Positions 57,901 to 64,000 of a DNA stretch of 64,000 nucleotides are shown piece after piece. Every line of letters starts with the position of its first letter. Position 1 is the stretch's first letter. The DNA lies in contig JAZKJV010002626.1 of assembly GCA_037367405.1 (NCBI GenBank), positions 186,001-250,000 on the forward strand, read 5' to 3'. A program made the translations under genes and the position numbers. The stretch is from Ottelia alismoides. Its lineage: Eukaryota > Streptophyta > Magnoliopsida > Alismatales > Hydrocharitaceae. The notes beneath the pieces are model-generated. The model did not search any database, was not told the DNA's origin, and saw nothing but the letters and a program-made list of their open reading frames with translations.

Positions 57901-58513
57901 TCTATTTTATAATTTTATTTGCATTATTATCTATATATTAAAATTGATCTAGAAAATTTTGGACTTAATCTTCTATTTTTTATTTCCATTTCAATTTCGG
58001 CTATTTATTTTATCCTTGTTTTAAGCTCTTTTCAACTTTAAAAATCTATAAAATTAGTAAAATTTTCTGAAAATCAAAATAGTAAAAAATACTTAAAACC
58101 CAAAAAAGATTTTATTATCTTTATTTTGACTCTTTTATTAGTATTTATATCTATATTGGCTTACATTATATATACTCTTATATCCCTATATTACTTGTTT
58201 TAAAAGAAAAAGAATTATAAAAACAAAAAAAAATAAAAAGAAAGTATAAAATTATAAAATAAAAAAACAAAAATACAAAAATATAAAACAAAAATATAAA
58301 ACCCACATAAAAAATTAGACAAAAATCTCACAATCACATCTTTGTACCTTATTGCACAATCTGTTCAATTTTGCTCCCTATGTTCGACCTCTACACATAC
58401 TTGCACCTATACACATCCTTATTGTATAGTAACTCTAGGCATTATTTTCATTGTTTGATTATTATTGTGGGTTAATTGTCGTTTTAATTTGGGTTTTGTG
58501 AGCAGTCACCTCA
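54931..58513 (+). mobile_element. LTR G: plus-strand Athila-type LTR
   Basis: It starts with the palindrome TGATGAATTCTATTTCATCA, then CCTTTATTCTATGATTTTTTCC. An AT-rich block, GTGTTGACTTCAGTCAAC (about 56078), a GC-rich block (56170-57240), inverted periodic units with TTTGCAGTTTATAT and ACCCCCAGAC (57235-57545) and TGTTCGACCTC (58381) follow in element order. It ends GTGAGCAGTCACCTCA. No PBS follows, and flanks CCCAG/TAAAC do not match, so its relation to the gag at 60779-62060 is unproven. ORFs such as plus 56293-56520 are composition artefacts. Confidence 0.65.
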
Positions 58514-59676
58514 TAAACTGGATCTCTCGCCTTGTATTATTTCTAAACCCTCGCAATATCCACTTCACCACCCATCTGGTGGAGAAAGCTCGAACAACCG
58601 CGTTATGTCCGTAACATGGCCACTCCAACCGTGGGTCGACACCAGAAGTAAAACACATTATCTCTCTCCAATCCTCCCTTCTTACTGACCCGAAGGGAAG
58701 GAGGATTCTAGGAGTCTCTTCACGTAAAGGTGGACAACATAAAATCTTATTGGTGATGGGGTATTTAAAGAAGTACAAAGGTGGAGGTTGTGTCCTAGGT
58801 TGTGGTTTCAACTACCGCGGTGGTTAGAGGAGTTTAGGTTTTGGGAAATTAAGAGGTTAGCGAGGTAGAGGGAAGTTAGGTCTACGCCAGGGAGTGGTCG
58901 ATTGAGCAAGAGGTTAGTTGAGGAGGTTGTAGAAATTAGGAGAAGATGGGTGTTTGTGTGTTGAGTTATTACTTGAAGGGGCGGTTTGGATGTTGAAAAT
59001 GATACAATAATATTTAGATCTCATGGTCTAACAGTTGGAGGAAGGGCGCAGGCGTGCGGTTCTGATGAGATCTGATGATCTCATCAGAGGGATGAGCGGA
59101 GATCGGAGATACGTGTCTCTGATGAGATCATCAAAGCTGATCCAAAGGTGAAGTACGAAGGCAGGTGAGTGTGAAGGGACGACCAAGTTGTTGTCTCTAA
59201 TTGGGCAAGGAGGCCTAATCAAATAAATAGAAAATGAAAAAAATAATTAAAATCAAAATGAATTTGTTAATCATATTAGAAAAAGTGCTCAACATGAATG
59301 TTGTAGATCTAGATGAGATATGCAAGTTCATGTTAACAAAAAGTCAAAAGAGGTCATATGTACATACTTACATTTTTGTAGTTGTTTTTAAGGATTTAAA
59401 GAAACTTAATTTACTTTGTCATTTTATTTGTATTTTTAATTTGTATTAAATGTCAAAATAAATTTATAAAATTGTAATCAATTTTTATTTAGTTTTTAAT
59501 AATTAAGAAACACAAAAAATTTAGGCACAATAATATATTTATTTATACACATATAATATGGGTTAATTTTTTTACAAGATTTTATTTGTTAACTAAGATT
59601 TGTTGTTAATTATTATTGGTTACTTAAGCTAGAGGGTTAATAAACCCAAATATGATAATAAATATGAGATTTATCA
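58514..59676 (-). mobile_element. LTR H: U3-side fragment of a minus-strand LTR related to LTR B/C
   Basis: It ends (plus strand) TGATAATAAATATGAGATTTATCA, a diverged palindromic terminus. Before it, GAGATATGCAAGTTCATGTTAACAAAAAGTCAAAAGAGGTCAT (59310-59360) parallels GACAAAAAGCCAAAAGAGGTCAT of LTR B (27270-27293). The 12-bp palindrome TCTGATGAGATC-TGAT-GATCTCATCAGA is at about 59060-59090. The U5 part is missing at the left, where LTR G ends. Confidence 0.6.
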
Positions 59677-60778
59677 GTACCTAGTACATATACTCTATTA
59701 CGCTTGGACTTAGACAAATCAAATATGTTCTTCACATTAATAACAATTCCTGTATCTAGGGTGATTTCGTCGTTGCATATATATAGAATAGTTTTAATTA
59801 TATGCATGTATTATTGTGCATGTAGAGTGATAAAGCATGGTACACATTTTTATCTCTACATGCATTTATAGTATTCACATGCATATGCTTTTCTCGACAT
59901 CTCCCTTAGTTTTCTCGATCTTAGGATAATTGAGAATTGGAAAATTCAATAGATGATTATTTGAAAAATACTAAAAATTTGGAAATTGAAAAAATTAAAA
60001 TAAGGGACTTCTAAATAAACATTAACCCAAATAAAATTCTCAATGGACTTCATTTTTTTTGGGTTCATAAAGCCGTCATTTTATTCATGTACCTTTTAAG
60101 ACTGAGTGAGGCATGACCATTAATGATTAGAGCCCAAATCCCAGCCAGTTTACTTCCTTGATTATCAACCGAGTCTGTGAAGTAATAACGCTTCTATCGT
60201 TGCATGGGCTAGTTGGACTGAGTTTGCTTGCAGACGTAGTCTGGATTATTTGAGCATAGGGAACTGTAACGATAGGTCCCTGTCTCATTGTTCCACGTTC
60301 GAGTACCCCACAATGAGGAAGTATTTGATTCACTACATGAGCTTCCTTTCTTTATTCTTTGGTCGAGTAGCATGCCCAAATCCAATATCAAGGACCTTTA
60401 AAAAGTACATGCTACTAATAACAAAGGAAGTGGAATGTACGAGATGCTTGTCTAGTAGTACTCAATCGCCTATAGGGGTAATTCTAAGGACCTATGTTCG
60501 AAACATTGCTTGACTATAACCAATAAAAATTGAAAAGAAATTGTTAAACTTTAACGGCTTCACTTGTATTGATTTGGTGATTGGAATTTCTTTGGTGTTT
60601 GTTTGGATTTAGTTAGGTCACTGATTATAGTCCTATAAACTTGCGCCTTTTGTTTTCACTTCTTTTACTTTCTTTTCATTTTTTTCTCCTATCAGACCTT
60701 TTTAATTTCCTCTTTATTTTATTCCTTGTGTATCTCCGTGCTCATAATTTTGCTTCTCTTATCCTTTTGGTTTACAAG
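59677..60778. other. No gene recognised (probable decayed leader of the plus-strand element)
   Basis: AT-rich with short frames (minus 60127-60333, plus 60250-60513) lacking domains. Its position before a gag remnant suggests leader sequence. No PBS of the tRNA-Asp type is recognisable. Confidence 0.4.
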
Positions 60779-62060
60779 ATGTCGAGTCCTGAATTGCTTA
60801 GTCCGGATGCCATGGACACCAACATCAATTCCACGATGCTGACATCTCCAATAACTTGGGTCCATTCTCGTGAGGCTGGTTCGGATCTTATCATCATAGG
60901 ACAATGTCTTCTCTTTTCGAAGAAATAACCGAGATCACTTTTGTCCCGAATTTTCTCCCCTGTGGATGGAGATCGACCTATCTTCATATACATTGTCCAA
61001 TCCAATGAAGTCCAAGATTAACCTTATGTTTGATACTTCTCTAAATTTGGTGCACAAATCTAGTCTGATCGAGATGCATTTCCTCTTACATTCCAAAAAC
61101 CTAATATGGATTTCTTGTCAGATACAAACACAAAGATGACTCCTTTGAAAGAGAAGGCACACCAAGTTGAGCATGCGATCCAATAGCAACCGACGACATA
61201 GGCCGATGCATATGCCACCTTACAGGAGATGTTAATGGAGCTGAGGAGAGATAAAGAGAACATTGGAGGAGGAGAAGCACATGCAGATTGACCTCATGGA
61301 GGTGAAGAAGAGGAAAGAAGAGAGACTCACAAGCCTACATTCAAAGAGACATACAATCCTGACGTTGGTCATATGACCGAGTGGATTTAGATTCTTCCGA
61401 TCCATGGATTCTTCAAGATGAAACCACAACTCTTTTCTATTCTTCCCTCATTCCACGAGAACACGAACGAGGAACCATATATCGATATTCAACATTTTGG
61501 AGGCATCTGTGGTACCCCTCACTACCCTAACATCCTGTTAGGTGTAATAAAATGTCTGCTTTCCCATTCAACCTTCAAGATAGGGATTTTTACTCGATTA
61601 ACCATCTCGAAAATGTGGTGAAGACCCGGTAGGAGTTGAAGTTTGCATTCTTCCACAAATATTGCCCCATAGGTCGTCCTAACAAGATGCACGCCATGAT
61701 TTCAAATTTCTCCCAAGGACCCCATGAGACCCTTCATGAAGCATGGGAGTGATTTAATGAATTTATTGGAGAAATGCCCCCATAATAATATACCGAATAC
61801 CTGCCTTGTCTATCACTTCTTTTGGAGCCCGACTCAAGAGAGTTAGAGGCTGATCGGTGCCAATTTTGGTGGCTCTCATTTTAATAAGGATGACGATATA
61901 GTCTAGTAGATTTTTGAAGAAATGGCTGAAGAAGAGGCCACTCTATCTTTATCTCGAGACTACTAGAAACAACCATAGATGCACCACAAGACCGTCGACA
62001 TGACAACATCACAAGAAGAGGACTTGGATGAGAGCTCCAACTTGATGCCACCTGTCCAAA
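60779..62060 (+). pseudogene. Decayed gag of an Athila-like element on the plus strand
   Basis: Across stops and frame changes the translation parallels the Gag at 44965-46845. LFSILPSFHENTNEEPYIDI (61430-61490) aligns with the LPHFHGLATEEPHLHL segment. FFHKYCPIGRPNKMHAMISNF (61645-61715) and LHEAWE (61733-61750) align with the NKYYPLGR and HEAWERF segments. Near 61860-61935, GANFGGSHFNKDDDIV and IFEEMAEE match the end of the domain. The N-terminal frame at 60779-60928 (MSSPELLSPDAMDTNI) is less certain. No protease, RT or integrase follows: the next recognisable sequence, 20 bp on, is LTR J, so pol is deleted or was never present. Confidence 0.75.
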
Positions 62061-62078
62061 ATGGATATTATTGAGGAG

Positions 62079-64000
62079 TGATGAATCTACGATATTATTC
62101 TTTATTCTTTTATTTTAGATTTATCTTTTAAAAGAAACACCTATACATATATGTAAATATAATAAATTAACATGGTACAGATCTTGGTTAATATTTCATA
62201 ATTAACACATATTTTCCAAAAATAAAATAATAAAGTGAAAATAAAAAGAAATATTATTTATAATAAATACAAAACGACCCAAATCCCGAGAGAAGGTCAA
62301 AACTTGGCCTGATCGACAAGGAATACAAGTAGGGGATATATAGGGGACATTGTAGATAATACCCATACAAATAACTATTTTTATTTATTTTATATTTTTA
62401 AATACCATATTATTTTTTAACACTTGTATATAGACATAATAATAAAATAAAATAAAAATCAGAAAACACTAAAAACAAAATCCATAGTTCATTGTACAAA
62501 GCCAGAAGTTTGTGTATATTGTATACATTACCTATTTATTTAACACCTTTATTCACATTATAAAAAATCAAATAAAATCATTTTATATTACTCGAATTAT
62601 TTTGTAAATAAATAAAATATAAATATAAAACATATTTTTCTAAAAATAACAAAGCAAACATACTTGTATATACTATACATGTATATTATACATCTATATA
62701 ATACATTATAGTGTAGATACTAAATATAGCAATTCCTAAAAATAATTAAAAATAATAGAAAAATAGTTTACAAAATAATATTTTTTATTTTATCCACTTT
62801 TTATTTTAAAATCATTTAATATTGTATGGGTAATATTCTTTTATTTTGTAAATCTCGATTTCTGATGGGTCCATGATGAATTGTTGACCTCGGTCAACCC
62901 CGCCTCCCGACTGACCCAACCTGATTCACGTTCATCGGACCTGTTTTCTCCCCATTAACCAGATCGAGTTAGACCTTCTTTTGCCATGAATATGCTCCTA
63001 TGATCCGTGATCCTCGCAGATCCCTAGGTGCATCCATATCACCCAAGGGGTTCGCACGCCTTGCCGATCTTTCTAGAAACTTGGGCATACCTATAAAGTA
63101 TCTTCTAATCCTCTCGAGTTGAGCAGATTGTTCCTCGCACCACCTTCCTTCCCTTAGCACCTTCAACATCGTTACTGAGGCCTTTAGGTATTTTTAGGAG
63201 GTTGAATCGGTGAACGGGTGAGCTCGCTCAGTTCGTGGCCAGAGCTCTCCGCCGTGATAAGTCTCCCGACCTCTCACAGCTTGGTAGAGGCCATAACCCT
63301 GCCGACCATCTGATCACTCATCTCTCCATATAAGCTAGCCACTTGATGCAACCCATCTTCAGGAAGCAGCCAAACTCCTTTGTGACTTCATCGGAGCTGT
63401 GGATCATCCTCCACGCTCGGGCGAAGTTCACCTGAGACGAGTTCATCCAGCCGCCTTCTCCGTCACTCAATCTGAAGTTCCTGCCCTAGTTTCGATCCAA
63501 GCCATTCACTAATGTCTTTTTCTGATTCTTATATTATATCTGGTCCCCCATCTGTGCCGCATGCTCCTGCACCGGTCAGAACCGTCAGATATCCAAGTAA
63601 CGGCTTATTAGAGCCATACATCAGTGCCTTTCATAGAACCATCATATGCTATAGCAGAGGCGCATCAGGACTGCACACCAAAACACACGCTCTACACATG
63701 CTTGAGGGTAAACTTCACTTTCTTCTCCATAGTTTATGACATTTCATTTCAGTCTATTGATTGTAATAGTTAGTTAAAAATATTTACAGTTAGACCCTTG
63801 GAGTTTTATTATTTGCACTTTAGTCTAGTTGAGTTTCAATCACATGTGTCCGCATGTGTTTTTGGGATATTTGCAACATTTACTTTGAATTCTTTATTTA
63901 TTATGGAATGAAGTTTATGCGCTAAGTATTTCCATATAAACCCCTGACTACTTGGTTCACGTGTTATGCATACGTTCATTGAATTATTTGCATAGTAACC
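62079..64000 (+). mobile_element. LTR J: plus-strand Athila-type LTR, cut by the window end
   Basis: It starts TGATGAATCTACGATATTATTCTTTATTC, with a degenerated palindrome. AT-rich block, then GTTGACCTCGGTCAACCCCG (62881-62900), GC-richer block (62930-63760), then inverted periodic units (GTTAGACCCTTGGAG..TTATTTGCAC, 63788-63820, and ATATTTGCAAC, 63868-63878). Order and polarity match LTR G. The U5 end is outside the window. It directly follows the decayed gag, so it is probably the 3' LTR of that element. Confidence 0.6.

Noticed and set aside
60284..60316. tRNA-like T-arm motif (GTTCGAGTACCCC)
   Set aside because: No matching acceptor, D- or anticodon arm around it.
1..64000. CRISPR arrays, bacterial operons, riboswitches or ribosome binding sites
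   Set aside because: No regular short repeats with spacers and no prokaryotic gene organisation. The repeats present are eukaryotic transposons.

Overview
This window looks like repeat-rich nuclear DNA from a large plant genome. The evidence is long AT-rich non-coding stretches, several nested Ty3/gypsy (Athila-like) LTR retrotransposons with tRNA-Asp-type primer binding sites, hAT elements, fold-back MITEs, a plant LINE remnant, and fragments of two typical plant gene families (a ZmPK1-like G-type lectin receptor kinase ectodomain and a CYP71-like P450). The lectin fragment reads like non-grass monocot sequences, but that placement is weak. No rRNA, tRNA, CRISPR or bacterial-type operon was seen.

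Layout. 1-1010: decayed LINE reverse-transcriptase tail. 1249-1552, 5538-5856 and 17160-17513: three copies of one fold-back MITE family. 3279-4399 and 13181-14527: two non-autonomous hAT elements, each with a perfect 8-bp target duplication. 8320-11406: a full-length but old Athila-type LTR on the minus strand. 20771-22650: an inverted repeat enclosing a chimeric ORF that joins a receptor-kinase lectin ectodomain to a P450 fragment. 24618-32990: a non-autonomous LTR element (LTRs of about 2.98 kb, 2.4 kb internal, no coding capacity) that appears to interrupt a short open frame. 33183-51947: a young minus-strand Athila-like element with 3.7-kb LTRs, gag, protease, RT, RNase H and integrase, followed past its 3' LTR by a second primer binding site and 1 kb of leader, i.e. 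a truncated tandem copy. 51948-64000: older LTRs of the same class in both orientations, with a decayed plus-strand gag at 60779-62060.

How the parts relate. All the LTRs share a design in spite of sequence divergence: a palindromic TGATGAAT...ATTCATCA terminus, a periodic motif around TGCAAAT, GATC-centred palindromes and a conserved GTTCGACC motif near the other end. The main element has a nearly complete protein set, but its reading frames are broken by eight in-frame stops, every one of them TAG, plus three frame changes. CHG-methylation-driven CAG-to-TAG decay is the simplest explanation. The most unusual features are the TAG-only decay, three hairpins each attached to a polypurine-tract-like motif downstream of integrase, a hairpin-forming coding repeat with apparent covariation, the tandem LTR structure and the lectin-P450 chimera.
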